The position numbers and the translations under genes were made by a program. The notes beneath the pieces were generated by a model. The model saw only the letters and a program-made list of their open reading frames with translations. It ran no database searches and had not been told where the DNA came from. Below are positions 1 to 7,659 of a stretch of 64,000 bases of DNA, piece after piece (the first letter of the stretch is position 1; each line of letters begins with the position of its first letter). The stretch spans positions 310,001 through 374,000 of the forward strand of contig NZ_JABAPM010000002.1 in NCBI RefSeq assembly GCF_018913465.1, written 5' to 3'. This DNA comes from Arcanobacterium phocae. GTDB taxonomy: Bacteria; Actinomycetota; Actinomycetes; Actinomycetales; Actinomycetaceae.

Positions 1-209
1 TCCTTGTAATAGGAACGGGAGTAATAACGGTCTTCACCGGCTGGGAAGATCTCTCCCGCAGCTAACGCTTCGTTTACTATACGTTCATCATCAGAAGCGC
101 TAATCACCTCAATATTATCTGGCTGGGTGATGTCAGCCCAATACGCAACGTATTCTTCAACGGCTGAATTTTTCAGGCCCGCAGCCTGGAGGATTTCCGA
201 AACAGTCAT
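1..209 (-). CDS. Probable phosphoenolpyruvate carboxykinase (GTP), N-terminal part
   Basis: Partial gene running off the left edge; 69 codons are visible, from an ATG at 209 that is preceded by a GGGGAAA ribosome site. The residues YWADITQPDNIEV, followed by a spaced acidic stretch and SRSYYK, match the order seen at the N-terminus of GTP-dependent PEP carboxykinase (tryptophan, TQPD, serine/aspartate, then an arginine-serine substrate loop). That enzyme converts oxaloacetate to phosphoenolpyruvate in the cytosol. The catalytic P-loop and metal site lie outside the window, so the identification rests on weak N-terminal similarity only. It is transcribed away from the gene at 366. Confidence 0.45.
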   Translation of the reverse strand, partial: MTVSEILQAAGLKNSAVEEYVAYWADITQPDNIEVISASDDERIVNEALAAGEIFPAGEDRYYSRSYYK

Positions 210-365
210 CTGTTTCCCCTTTCATTAGCGGATAAACGCAAATTATTCGTCACACTCGAACATTTTTATTTGCGCTTGTTGAACAGCTTATCCTATTGCG
301 GGTCATTAATACAGGACCAAAGAAACAGATAGACTACTCGTACCGATATACGCGAGAGGATACCC

Positions 366-743
366 ATGAAAAACCAACACCAATCACGCCCCTACGTGCC
401 CGACTACGATTGGCTCTGGACCCAGCCCCCAAGCTATACGCGGACACTTCGAGCCATCATCTCGCACTCTGATGCTGCCGTGCTACGCACCGCATTCACA
501 TCTTTCATCCGCTCCCTACAACATGATGAGAACGGTGTAGCCGGGCGTGGCGGATGGGCAATATACCCCAACGTCAGCGAATCTGAGCCACACGCCGTCG
601 TCGCTGATATTGTTTCCGGTGGCGAAGACGTAGCCGACGCGATCTGCGACGGCGCAGACGAACTCTTCGAAAAACTCACTGCAACGCCGGGAATAAAAAT
701 TCAGTGGCGCCAGCTTGACACCGGCGCCACCAAATCTGACTAA
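366..743 (+). CDS. Hypothetical protein, 125 aa
   Basis: ATG preceded by GAGAGGA at 6-nt spacing. The product is a soluble 125-residue protein without signal peptide or membrane segment. It has an aromatic N-terminus (residues 9-24, several Tyr/Trp) and a glycine-rich centre near residues 58-66, then an acidic C-terminal half. I recognise no family. It is convergent with the ABC permease gene, whose stop lies 7 bases away. The reading frame is clean and the start well supported, so I take it as a real gene of unknown role. Confidence 0.6.
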   Translation: MKNQHQSRPYVPDYDWLWTQPPSYTRTLRAIISHSDAAVLRTAFTSFIRSLQHDENGVAGRGGWAIYPNVSESEPHAVVADIVSGGEDVADAICDGADELFEKLTATPGIKIQWRQLDTGATKSD

Positions 744-749
744 CGGAGA

Positions 750-2144
750 CTAATCGTTGCGGCGTACCCGCGCCGATAAAATCCGGTGCTGGATCGGAAT
801 CGTTACTGCCACCGCAGCGAACGTCAACCCGATACCCAAACCGACCATCGTCAACAACGCAACCATGTTTTCCCACTTCACCAATGCCGGATGCGTTAGC
901 GAAGGCACAAATGACAGCCCAACCACGATCACCAACACAGCAAGCAACGGATACATCACCTGAATAAACCGGGCGCGAATGAGCGTCGAGACGGGCGTGC
1001 CAACATACACCAGCGCACGGGTTTCATCACTGCGGTCAAAAACATCAGAGACTTGGTGAATCATCGTCGATACCGCACCGATAATCAAGGCAAAAGCAAA
1101 CGCAATCAGAACGCCTTGCGGGATATCGTGAGCCACCAATTCCACATACGAATGCGCCTGATCATCAACCGATGCATCTAACGAAACAATGGTCATTGTG
1201 GAAACCAATGTTGCTACCGCGCCCATGAGTGCCACCGCACTGATATTGCGCCACGCCGCCCGCGAATGCGAAACCACCCGGCGAATACCGATTAACCGTG
1301 CCGGCGAACCAGTGAAAACTAGTGGTCGCATCGTCAGCTGAATAAACAGCGGGCCGGCCAAGGCCAAACCGCCAAAGAAGATCACCACGGCGAGACCGAT
1401 AGAAAGAACTTGACCGACATCAACCGAGCTTGGTGAGAAGGTTGCTGTCATATACAACAATAGAGCCAACGCCACGCCTAAAACAGCTAAACGCCACATT
1501 TTCACATTCGTTGGGATAACGCGATGTGCAACTCCCAGTGGCGAAATGGTTACCCGCTGCAGGCCAACAACCGTTGAAATACTAGCAATAAACAACATAA
1601 GACCATAAGCTGCCAACAGCATCCACCAGGGAAGCAACATATGTCCCGTACTAATCGGCAACGTGCCAAAGGTGAGCTGAGACCAAGCCGGCAAAGTTGC
1701 CAAGTAAACAGCCAAACCTGCTACATAGCCAATCGTCGCCTGCAAAACACTTTCCACAATCGACATCACCAAGACTTGGCTGGCACTCATGCCCATCAGG
1801 CGTAGCGATGCTAGGCGGCGTTCCCGGCCACCAGCACCTAACCGAGCGGCACCTGAACCGAGCGATAACAGCGGGATCGTCAGCAATGCCAACGCGATAA
1901 CAGAAAATGCTGCGTAGACTTCGCCAATCGACTCATAGCGCACATCGCTATGGAACGCCGTCGCAACAGCCTGGTTGATCGCTCCAACACGTGATTGGAA
2001 CATGAAGACGCCACCCAACGTGGTCAATGTCAGCCATGATGACACCGCAAACGCAAGAACCGCAAACACATCCAAAATACCGCTGCCAGTGCGCGCGCCT
2101 AATCGGGCACGCGTCAGCATCGCAGCTAAAGACAGCGACTTCAT
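750..2144 (-). CDS. ABC transporter permease, FtsX/MacB-like
   Basis: Integral membrane protein of 464 residues with an FtsX-type layout: a first membrane helix at about residues 22-50, a cluster around 76-98, then several more hydrophobic segments and a final helix near the C-terminus. The cytoplasmic loop around residues 108-124 carries the RERRLASLRLMG element typical of FtsX permeases, which contacts the ATPase. Its start codon overlaps the stop of the ATPase gene by 4 bases (2141-2144), so the two are translationally coupled. The pair lies divergent from a two-component system, an arrangement common for cell-envelope stress or peptide-antibiotic exporters. The substrate is not deducible. 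Confidence 0.88.
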   Translation of the reverse strand: MKSLSLAAMLTRARLGARTGSGILDVFAVLAFAVSSWLTLTTLGGVFMFQSRVGAINQAVATAFHSDVRYESIGEVYAAFSVIALALLTIPLLSLGSGAARLGAGGRERRLASLRLMGMSASQVLVMSIVESVLQATIGYVAGLAVYLATLPAWSQLTFGTLPISTGHMLLPWWMLLAAYGLMLFIASISTVVGLQRVTISPLGVAHRVIPTNVKMWRLAVLGVALALLLYMTATFSPSSVDVGQVLSIGLAVVIFFGGLALAGPLFIQLTMRPLVFTGSPARLIGIRRVVSHSRAAWRNISAVALMGAVATLVSTMTIVSLDASVDDQAHSYVELVAHDIPQGVLIAFAFALIIGAVSTMIHQVSDVFDRSDETRALVYVGTPVSTLIRARFIQVMYPLLAVLVIVVGLSFVPSLTHPALVKWENMVALLTMVGLGIGLTFAAVAVTIPIQHRILSARVRRND

Positions 2145-2824
2145 CGTGACACCGCCCCGTCATAGTGAATCAAACCGTCACGGATTTCCACCAAACGCTG
2201 GCACCACGAGGCCACCTGGGTATCGTGGGTGATAACCACCAAGGTCGTGCCGTTCATTTTTGCGGTAGCGGTCAACAACTGCATCACTTCATGACCGGTT
2301 GCCTGATCGAGTGCGCCCGTTGGTTCGTCAGCAAATAGAATCGCCGGATCGTGAACAAGTGCGCGCGCAATAGCCACGCGCTGTGCCTGACCGCCAGACA
2401 TCTCCCCTGGGCGTTTAGCAGCTTGCGACCGCACCCCGAGCCGTTCCAACCACGTTTCCGCGGTTTTTAACGCCTTGCGCCGGGAGACTCCAGTAAGCAA
2501 CAGCGGGAAAGCCACATTCTCGCGAGCCGTCAACTCCGGCACTAGCTGTCCATCTTGGAACACGAAACCGAGTTTCGAGCGTCGCAGTTCCGAGCGCTTA
2601 GCATCTGACATCGACGAGATCGACAGTTCCCCGAGTTCCACCTGGCCTTCATCTGGCTGCAAAATACCCGACAGCACGTGAAGCAGTGTTGATTTTCCGG
2701 AACCAGACGGGCCCATAATAGCCACCTGCTCGCCGTGCTTGATATCAATATCGACGCCCGCCAACGCGTGGACGTCACCGTATGTTTTCATTAAACCGCG
2801 ACCGCGGAGATTCATTTCGTTCAT
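2141..2824 (-). CDS. ABC transporter ATP-binding protein, LolD/MacB type
   Basis: Nucleotide-binding subunit for the adjacent FtsX permease. Walker A GPSGSGKST is at residues 38-46, followed by Q-loop FQDGQLVPELT, signature SGGQAQR, Walker B ILFADEPTGALD and the H-loop THD. The GALD ending after Walker B is typical of the LolD/MacB/FtsE group. The frame is open up to 2902, but I choose the ATG at 2824 because AGGAA lies just upstream and the ABC fold begins there; ATG 2815 is an alternative. Divergently transcribed from the histidine kinase gene with a 126-bp gap that must hold both promoters. Confidence 0.9.
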   Translation of the reverse strand: MNEMNLRGRGLMKTYGDVHALAGVDIDIKHGEQVAIMGPSGSGKSTLLHVLSGILQPDEGQVELGELSISSMSDAKRSELRRSKLGFVFQDGQLVPELTARENVAFPLLLTGVSRRKALKTAETWLERLGVRSQAAKRPGEMSGGQAQRVAIARALVHDPAILFADEPTGALDQATGHEVMQLLTATAKMNGTTLVVITHDTQVASWCQRLVEIRDGLIHYDGAVSR

Positions 2825-2950
2825 GGTTCCTATTTTCCCGGCTGACGGTAGCGAGCACCATGGTGCTACCTCCCATTTTTGAGGTAGAGCTAGCCCTACC
2901 ATTCGCTTCTGCGGCGGTTGAGCCAGCTTCCACCCGCTAATATTACTAGT

Positions 2951-3694
2951 ATGAGTTTTCTTCGCCGGCTATTTTCTATGCGTTCGACGTCGTACGCCCA
3001 GGAAATCGCACACCTAACCGAATCGCGCCGCGAAATCGTCAAAGCGTTCGAAATAGAACGCCGCCGAATCGAGCGCGACCTGCACGACGGTGCCCAACAA
3101 TACCTTGTTGCTACCGGAATGGCGCTCGGCGAACTCGAACTCATTGTCACACTGGCCGGCGATTTGCCTGCCGAACTGGCTGATCTGCCAGAGATAATAG
3201 CTCGCGCAAAAACCGCTAACCAGCAAGGATTGGCAGCTTTGCGGGCAACGGTCAACAATGTTCACCCTAAGCTACTGTCTGACATGGGATTAGCAGCTGC
3301 CGTACGCGATATTGCTGAACGCAGTGAGCTGCCGGTGCGCGTCGTCGTCCCCCATATGCTCCCGGATCTGCCCGAAGGCGTAGTTGCTACGGCCTACTTC
3401 TTGGTGGCTGAAGCACTCACGAACACTGCAAAATATGCACCAAACGCTGAGGCTACGGTTATGCTTGCTGCCGACGAATACCTGCACGTATCGGTCGTTG
3501 ATACCGGGCCAGGTGGAGCACAGCTAAGTAGCGGGCACGGGCTTGCCGGAATGCGCGAACGGCTCGCCGCATTCGGTGGAACACTCGACGTCGTATCCCC
3601 TGCCGGCGGCCCCACGAAAATAACCGGAAAAATCCCGCTACTCTTACGCACCGGCGAATCAAGTATCGTTCTACACTCAGGAGAAAACCAGTGA
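2951..3694 (+). CDS. Soluble sensor histidine kinase (HisKA_3 family)
   Basis: NarL-partner histidine kinase of 247 residues. The HisKA_3 dimerisation/phosphoacceptor segment is at residues about 35-60 with phospho-accepting His45 in ERDLHDGAQQ. The HATPase domain follows: N-box EALTNTAKYA, G1 box VDTGPGG and G2 box GHGLAGMRERL. There is no transmembrane segment or sensory domain before the kinase core, which is unusual and suggests that the signal comes from an interacting protein, perhaps the divergent ABC exporter. I use the ATG at 2951 rather than the longer frame from 2918. Its stop overlaps the regulator start by 4 bases. Confidence 0.88.
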   Translation: MSFLRRLFSMRSTSYAQEIAHLTESRREIVKAFEIERRRIERDLHDGAQQYLVATGMALGELELIVTLAGDLPAELADLPEIIARAKTANQQGLAALRATVNNVHPKLLSDMGLAAAVRDIAERSELPVRVVVPHMLPDLPEGVVATAYFLVAEALTNTAKYAPNAEATVMLAADEYLHVSVVDTGPGGAQLSSGHGLAGMRERLAAFGGTLDVVSPAGGPTKITGKIPLLLRTGESSIVLHSGENQ

Positions 3695-4386
3695 CCCGCA
3701 CAATTTTTATTGCCGACGATGCCGCCCTGATGCGTGCCGGACTTTCCGGTATTTTGCAGCGCGTGGGTTATGAGATTGTTGGCGAGGCTAGTTCTGCCCC
3801 CGAACTTGTGTCCGGGGTGCGGAAGATTATCGACGACGGCGGGCAGATCGACGTCGTTCTTACTGATGTGCGCATGCCGCCGACGATGACTGATGATGGC
3901 CTACGTGCCGCCGACGAACTGCGCTGTATCTATCCCAACCTGGCTGTGATGGTGTTATCGCAATATGTTGCACCCGCCTATGCTCAATCGTTGTTTGGCT
4001 CGGCGCACGGAATGGCCCGCGGTGGGATCGGATATTTACTCAAAGAGCGCGTCTCTCAAGTGGCCGACTTCGTCACCTCGCTGGATATGGTTGCTGGCGG
4101 AGGCGTCGTCGTCGATCCAGAAGTTGCTGCTGGGCTCATCCGTGGCCGGTCTACCGCGCTCGCGGCGCTCACGCCCCGCGAGCGCGAAGTCCTTGAGCTT
4201 ATGGCGCGCGGACTGTCCAATGCGCAGATCCAGGCGGACTTGTTTTTATCCGCGGCAGCCGTATCCAAACACGTGGCAAATATTTTCAGTAAACTCGGGC
4301 TGGCGCCGGGCGAAGAAAACCGCCGGGTGCGCGCGGTGCTGACCTATCTAACCGAAACAGGCGGAACGGGCGCCGCGTCACGGTGA
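3691..4386 (+). CDS. NarL/LuxR-family response regulator
   Basis: Cytosolic DNA-binding response regulator of 231 residues starting with GTG, in a GTGA overlap with the kinase stop. The receiver domain spans residues 4-130 with acidic pair DD at 9-10, phospho-acceptor Asp59 in VLTDVRMPP and Lys107 region LLKERV. The C-terminal LuxR helix-turn-helix (about 160-210) contains TPREREVLELMARGLSNAQI and AVSKHVANIFSKLGL. It forms a two-component pair with the upstream kinase and most probably controls the divergent ABC exporter genes; this link is inferred from position. Confidence 0.9.
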   Translation: MTRTIFIADDAALMRAGLSGILQRVGYEIVGEASSAPELVSGVRKIIDDGGQIDVVLTDVRMPPTMTDDGLRAADELRCIYPNLAVMVLSQYVAPAYAQSLFGSAHGMARGGIGYLLKERVSQVADFVTSLDMVAGGGVVVDPEVAAGLIRGRSTALAALTPREREVLELMARGLSNAQIQADLFLSAAAVSKHVANIFSKLGLAPGEENRRVRAVLTYLTETGGTGAASR

Positions 4387-4486
4387 CTCTTACAAGGTGA
4401 CGTGACTGAGCGTGACTCGAGGTGTCTTCCTCAAGGTGACGAACGGGGCGCGAATGTGTATAGTTAAGTCGTTGGCTTTCGCCACT

Positions 4487-4560
4487 GCGGGCGTAGTTCA
4501 TCGGTAGAATGGCAGCTTCCCAAGCTGCAGAGGCGGGTTCGATTCCCGTCGCCCGCTCCA
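4487..4560 (+). tRNA. tRNA-Gly (anticodon CCC)
   Basis: Full cloverleaf: acceptor GCGGGCG pairs with CGCCCGC, D-arm with GTTCATCGGTAGAAT, anticodon loop TTCCCAA giving anticodon CCC, T-loop GGTTCGATTCC, discriminator T and an encoded CCA at 4558-4560. A TATAGT box lies at 4459-4464. The 2.5 kb that follow contain only gene remnants, which fits use of this tRNA as an integration site in the past. Confidence 0.96.
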
Positions 4561-4695
4561 CTAGACGCTTGATAATGATAAAACGGTGTTGGCGTGTATG
4601 CCCCAAAGGGGTCAAGAAAATCCTTTGTGCTAGCGGGTGTATAGTGCGTCGCGCAAATTCTGCGAGAATACTGTCAGATCATGGTCTGCAAATAG

Positions 4696-4803
4696 CTACT
4701 CGAAACCTACTCGAAACAATAATGACAGAGTAGATTTCGAGTAGAACACTCATGAAACCGCTATAACAAGCCACTTCCTTCCATCAAAACAACCTACTCG
4801 AAA
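4696..4803. repeat. Four copies of CTACTCGAAA (one inverted)
   Basis: The decamer CTACTCGAAA occurs at 4696-4705, 4707-4716 and 4794-4803, and inverted (TTTCGAGTAG) at 4735-4744. This clustering within 108 bp, just downstream of the tRNA-Gly gene and outside any gene, looks like a set of protein-binding sites or the remains of an integration site. No function can be assigned from sequence alone. Confidence 0.6.
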
Positions 4804-4818
4804 TATTTGGCGAAAAAT

Positions 4819-4974
4819 TTAGAGTAAAGCGCTCATCGCCTTTCTAAGCGCATCAATAATCGCACCAGGACGTAGCGGGAACATCTCGCATGCATCCTGG
4901 ATGAGAATCTCATCGCAGTACTCACCCGTGCCAAGAGTGTCGATCGTGAACGCAACCGGGTCGGCCTTCCCATA
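4819..4974 (-). pseudogene. Remnant of S-adenosylmethionine synthetase (metK 3' end)
   Basis: A minus-strand frame ending with TAA at 4819-4821 reads GKADPVAFTIDTLGTG, then a short acidic spacer and FPLRPGAIIDALRK. This matches the C-terminal end of MetK, where a DTFGTGK motif is followed by DLRPRGII. Only about 50 codons remain; the ATP- and methionine-binding parts are absent and the frame breaks upstream of 4975. A working metK must be elsewhere in the genome. The piece looks like a leftover of a deleted or acquired segment beside the tRNA. Confidence 0.65.
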
Positions 4975-5193
4975 GGAACATAAAAATCAACGGTTGTTAA
5001 GATCGGGCTTTCAGCAGCTACTCCATCACGCTATCCCCGGAGCTACACCCGATTAATCACTCGTGCACGTAGCACGCGTCTAGCCACTGCCACGTCTCTC
5101 GATAGACAAGATCAGCACCAAGCGGTTTGTTCCGTCACGAACCATACGACGTCCTCCAGTACAGTAGACAGTGATGAATAAAGGTAGGTAGAT

Positions 5194-5610
5194 ATGGGAA
5201 AGGTAGTTGTAGTTTGAGAAGAAGAAGTTCCCTATACTCCCTCACAGATCTGGCAGGTCGTCACGGATTTAACGAACTGGCAATGGCGCAGCGATCTATC
5301 TGATTGCACGATCATTGGTGAACACATATTTAGCGAGACTCCGAAAAAGGGAAATCCCCTAAGGTTTCGCATAACCCGACTCGAAGAACCCTATATCTGG
5401 GAATTCCACATGGATTCACCAGCCTTGACTGGTACATGGCAGGGCGCCTTCGAAACAAAAGAAGATGGTGGCTGCCGAGTCAGATTCGTAGAGAGCGTAC
5501 GCCTTCGAAACAGGCTAGTACCGAACTGGCTAGCGAGACGATTCCTCACTGCCTATCAAGCCCAATATTTCCGCGACCTACAAGCTGAACTGCAATCGCG
5601 TTACAACTAG
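5194..5610 (+). pseudogene. SRPBCC-family protein gene with in-frame TGA at codon 8
   Basis: Starting at ATG 5194 (preceded by AAAGGTAGG), the frame encodes MGKVVVV, then TGA at 5215-5217, and continues uninterrupted for 130 codons to TAG. The continuation (PYTPSQIWQVVTDLTNWQWR, later a tryptophan-rich strand and LQAELQSRYN at the end) has the layout of an SRPBCC/polyketide-cyclase-like lipid-binding fold of about 138 residues. No good alternative start lies directly after the TGA, the first internal ATG being at 5410. I therefore call it a recent single-mutation pseudogene. Stop-codon readthrough is possible but has no support here. Confidence 0.7.
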
Positions 5611-5978
5611 AGCCACCTTTTGTCATCCGATATAACCTGTACTTTTCCCGGCAAACTTAGTTTTCCTTGAACATCGATAGCTACACCCCACAATAGAAAG
5701 CAACATCCTGCTACCATCTGCGCTTTAATCGGGTCAATAGGCTACCAACAACTGAGATCGTTGCTCGATGCCATCCGTTGAGCAAGTCCTAAAATGCCTT
5801 TTTGTCATTCGCTTCCGTGGACGCAAATCCTCCGTTGTAGATACGTTTTTACGTCGCGCTCACATTAAGATTATCTTGCCGATGCGCACGCACATCACAC
5901 TACGATTCGGAAGCTTCGTAGCAAAGGTATGTCCAAAGTAGGCAGTTTACCATATCGGACAATTCCGTTTTAGAGCCC
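5611..5978. other. Intergenic stretch without recognisable gene
   Basis: All frames are short and broken, and no tRNA, clear hairpin terminator or repeat was seen. It lies between the SRPBCC pseudogene and a small membrane-protein gene in the decayed region downstream of tRNA-Gly, and probably consists of degraded sequence. Confidence 0.5.
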
Positions 5979-6173
5979 TTATTTTTTGTTCTCTCGCATT
6001 CTAAGGACGATTCCAATGACAAAACCTACCAGGGCAATACAGAACATGGTCAAGGCCGCTTGCCACGGGAAAATATCAAAAACAAAGTAACTAATCAGGA
6101 GCATTAAGACTGTTACGACAACCAACATCAATGCATCACGAAACCATACGTGACTATACGGCGAAAACATCAT
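5979..6173 (-). CDS. Small membrane protein, two predicted helices
   Basis: A 64-residue protein with two hydrophobic segments (about residues 13-33 and 36-57), a short extracytoplasmic turn and a basic end RMRENKK. Its start overlaps the stop of the preceding secreted-protein frame by 4 bases, so the two were co-translated. No known family is recognised. Because the upstream partner appears frameshifted, this gene may itself be on the way to decay. Confidence 0.5.
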   Translation of the reverse strand: MMFSPYSHVWFRDALMLVVVTVLMLLISYFVFDIFPWQAALTMFCIALVGFVIGIVLRMRENKK

Positions 6174-6402
6174 ATTCTACTCCCAGTTCTATGAAGGGTT
6201 CCGCCAAGACGCACGGATTGAGTTTGTTCGATGATCTTTTCAATGGACTCACTTCGGCCAACCGGAACAACATCAGAACCATCTTCAAGCACAGTTCCTT
6301 GGATCACTTCCGCACTGTCATCGACTGCCATTGCAGGCGAAGCAGCAAACAACATTATTACTGCAGTTACCGCCGCTTTAATCCCTTGAATTTCTTAAAC
6401 AC
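6170..6402 (-). pseudogene. Small secreted protein, frameshifted within its signal peptide
   Basis: From GTG at 6402 (preceded by a GGTGGGGTGG stretch) the frame reads (M)FKKFKGLK and then runs into a stop. Reading one base further at the A-run (plus-strand TTT 6377-6379) restores AAVTAVIMLFAASPAMA, a complete signal peptide with an AMA cleavage motif, followed by about 50 residues of mature protein with no known family. One missing A would explain this. It is a true frameshift, a phase-variable run, or a sequencing error. The alternative start ATG 6355 has no ribosome site and would yield a truncated signal. Confidence 0.55.
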
Positions 6403-6466
6403 TCCACCCCACCCCACCGTTTTCATTGTGTCCCACAACACTAACACGGACATACTTTAGTTTCAA

Positions 6467-6689
6467 TTAATTACATTTTTTCAATGACTTAATTAGACCA
6501 TTGAACAAGCACATCTGACTTGAAATACCCTGAGTCATACCAAACTTTTCAACTTCAAACTTGCCATTATCAGAAGAATTCTGCATTAACTGGGCATCTA
6601 CCTGACTACGCTGATCGTTAAGCTCTGGGAAATAACACTCAATCTCAAAAGTACCTCCCGTAGGCAACTTGTCGACTTTCTTCGCTGAG
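6467..6689 (-). pseudogene. Unidentified 3' gene remnant
   Basis: The minus-strand frame ending at 6467 reads as plausible protein (FEIECYFPELNDQR, later FEVEKFGMTQGI and a basic end SLKKCN) for about 70 codons. Upstream it continues only as the wrong frame of the HNH nuclease remnant. I interpret it as the 3' end of a truncated gene joined to that remnant. The family is not recognised. Confidence 0.3.
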
Positions 6690-7016
6690 TTAATTCTTGA
6701 TCTTTTTACAATTGCACAGCAAACGAAGATTATCAAAGTCGCGGGTGCAGCCATATTCCCGCGGGAGAACATGGTGAACTTCCTGCACCGGCGCGTGACA
6801 CCCACCTTCAAGGCAGCCCTCGCACAGCGGGTGGGCTGCGACGTAGGTAGCGCGGATCTTTTTCCGCCTCGACCCGTAACGCTTGTTAGCTTTCGGCTCC
6901 CTTTAGTAGGGCCGGTAACGTTTATCCTCAGCCTTGGCATGCGTTTGATAAAAACGCTCGTGAGATAGCTTAGGACAATCCTGATACAAATATGGAGACA
7001 GTGGTTTAACTGACAT
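6690..7016 (-). pseudogene. HNH endonuclease remnant with internal stop
   Basis: A frame from ATG 7016 gives MSVKPLSPYLYQDCPKLSHE and is interrupted by TAA at 6903-6905. It then continues with a basic stretch, HPLCEGC, EVHHVLPRE and DFDNLRLLCN before ending at 6690. The paired cysteines, the His-His of the HNH motif and DNLRLLC are the hallmarks of phage-type HNH nucleases, often encoded near terminase genes. The normal C-terminal HxxK segment is missing. Internal stop plus truncation show that it is dead; it points to a former phage or mobile element beside the tRNA-Gly gene. Confidence 0.72.
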
Positions 7017-7257
7017 TGTTAGGGTTAAGGCTAAAATAATTCAAGGTCTTTTAGCGAAGCCAATCATCAGAAAGCGGATTAGCTGACATCTGTTGCTTGA
7101 CATCGTCAAGCCCACGTTGGGCCTTTTCACGATCATGCCGCCAAAACATTTTCACCCCCTCGGACACAGCGCTAAAACCACTTCACCACGCGCTCCTCAT
7201 AACCTGTACACCTGCTATAAGAATTTGGTGTTCAACAGTCCTAGAAAGCATATTTCC

Positions 7258-7292
7258 TTGAAATTATGTAACTGCCCCTATATACTAGTATG
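7258..7292 (+). promoter_or_regulatory. Promoter of the padR operon with repeated CTA-TATG element
   Basis: TTGAAA (7258-7263), 17-bp spacer, TATACT (7281-7286): a near-consensus housekeeping promoter. CTAGTATG at 7285-7292 overlaps the -10 end and is repeated as CTACTATG further downstream, a possible autoregulatory PadR site. The 310-bp gap before the padR start (7017-7326) otherwise holds nothing recognisable. Confidence 0.65.
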
Positions 7293-7326
7293 CATTACAA
7301 GCTACTATGTTAGGCAAGGAGGAATA

Positions 7327-7659
7327 ATGTCTGAGTCACAGTTGCGCAAAGGCGCTATCGAATTAGTTGTACTTGGCTTGCTTGACTCTTCTGCATCCTA
7401 TGGCGGCCAACTCCTCGAACGTCTCACCACAGAAGCAGGAGTGGTCGTGTCGTCTGGCACTCTATATCCACTACTTGCGCGGTTACGTAAAACGCAGCTA
7501 GTGAAAACATCGTGGGAAGAATCTCCCGTTGGCCCTCCTCGGAAACGTTATGAACTCACCTCTACCGGAACAAGGCGACTGAACGAGCTTAAAGAAGAGT
7601 GGGATCTATTGAATCAGGCAATTATCAAAACAACCAGAACAAAGGACGGCAATCGATGA
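7327..7659 (+). CDS. PadR-family transcriptional regulator
   Basis: Winged-helix repressor of 110 residues, start ATG preceded by AAGGAGG at optimal spacing; the frame is open further upstream but the promoter at 7258-7286 excludes the longer form. The PadR core is visible: LRKGAIELVVLGLLDSSASY, then SSGTLYPLLARLRKTQLV (recognition helix and wing) and a C-terminal helical dimerisation arm. It is the short (s2-type) PadR form common in front of ABC-2 exporters and probably represses its own operon until an export substrate or envelope signal binds. Its stop overlaps the next start (ATGA). Confidence 0.9.
   Translation: MSESQLRKGAIELVVLGLLDSSASYGGQLLERLTTEAGVVVSSGTLYPLLARLRKTQLVKTSWEESPVGPPRKRYELTSTGTRRLNELKEEWDLLNQAIIKTTRTKDGNR

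Noticed and set aside
5215-5217. TGA in the SRPBCC gene as a selenocysteine codon
   Set aside because: No downstream SECIS-like structure or selenocysteine genes were seen, and the family does not use selenocysteine at its N-terminus.
6467-6940. 157-codon minus-strand ORF as one gene
   Set aside because: Its first half is the wrong frame of the HNH nuclease remnant; only the 3' half may be coding.
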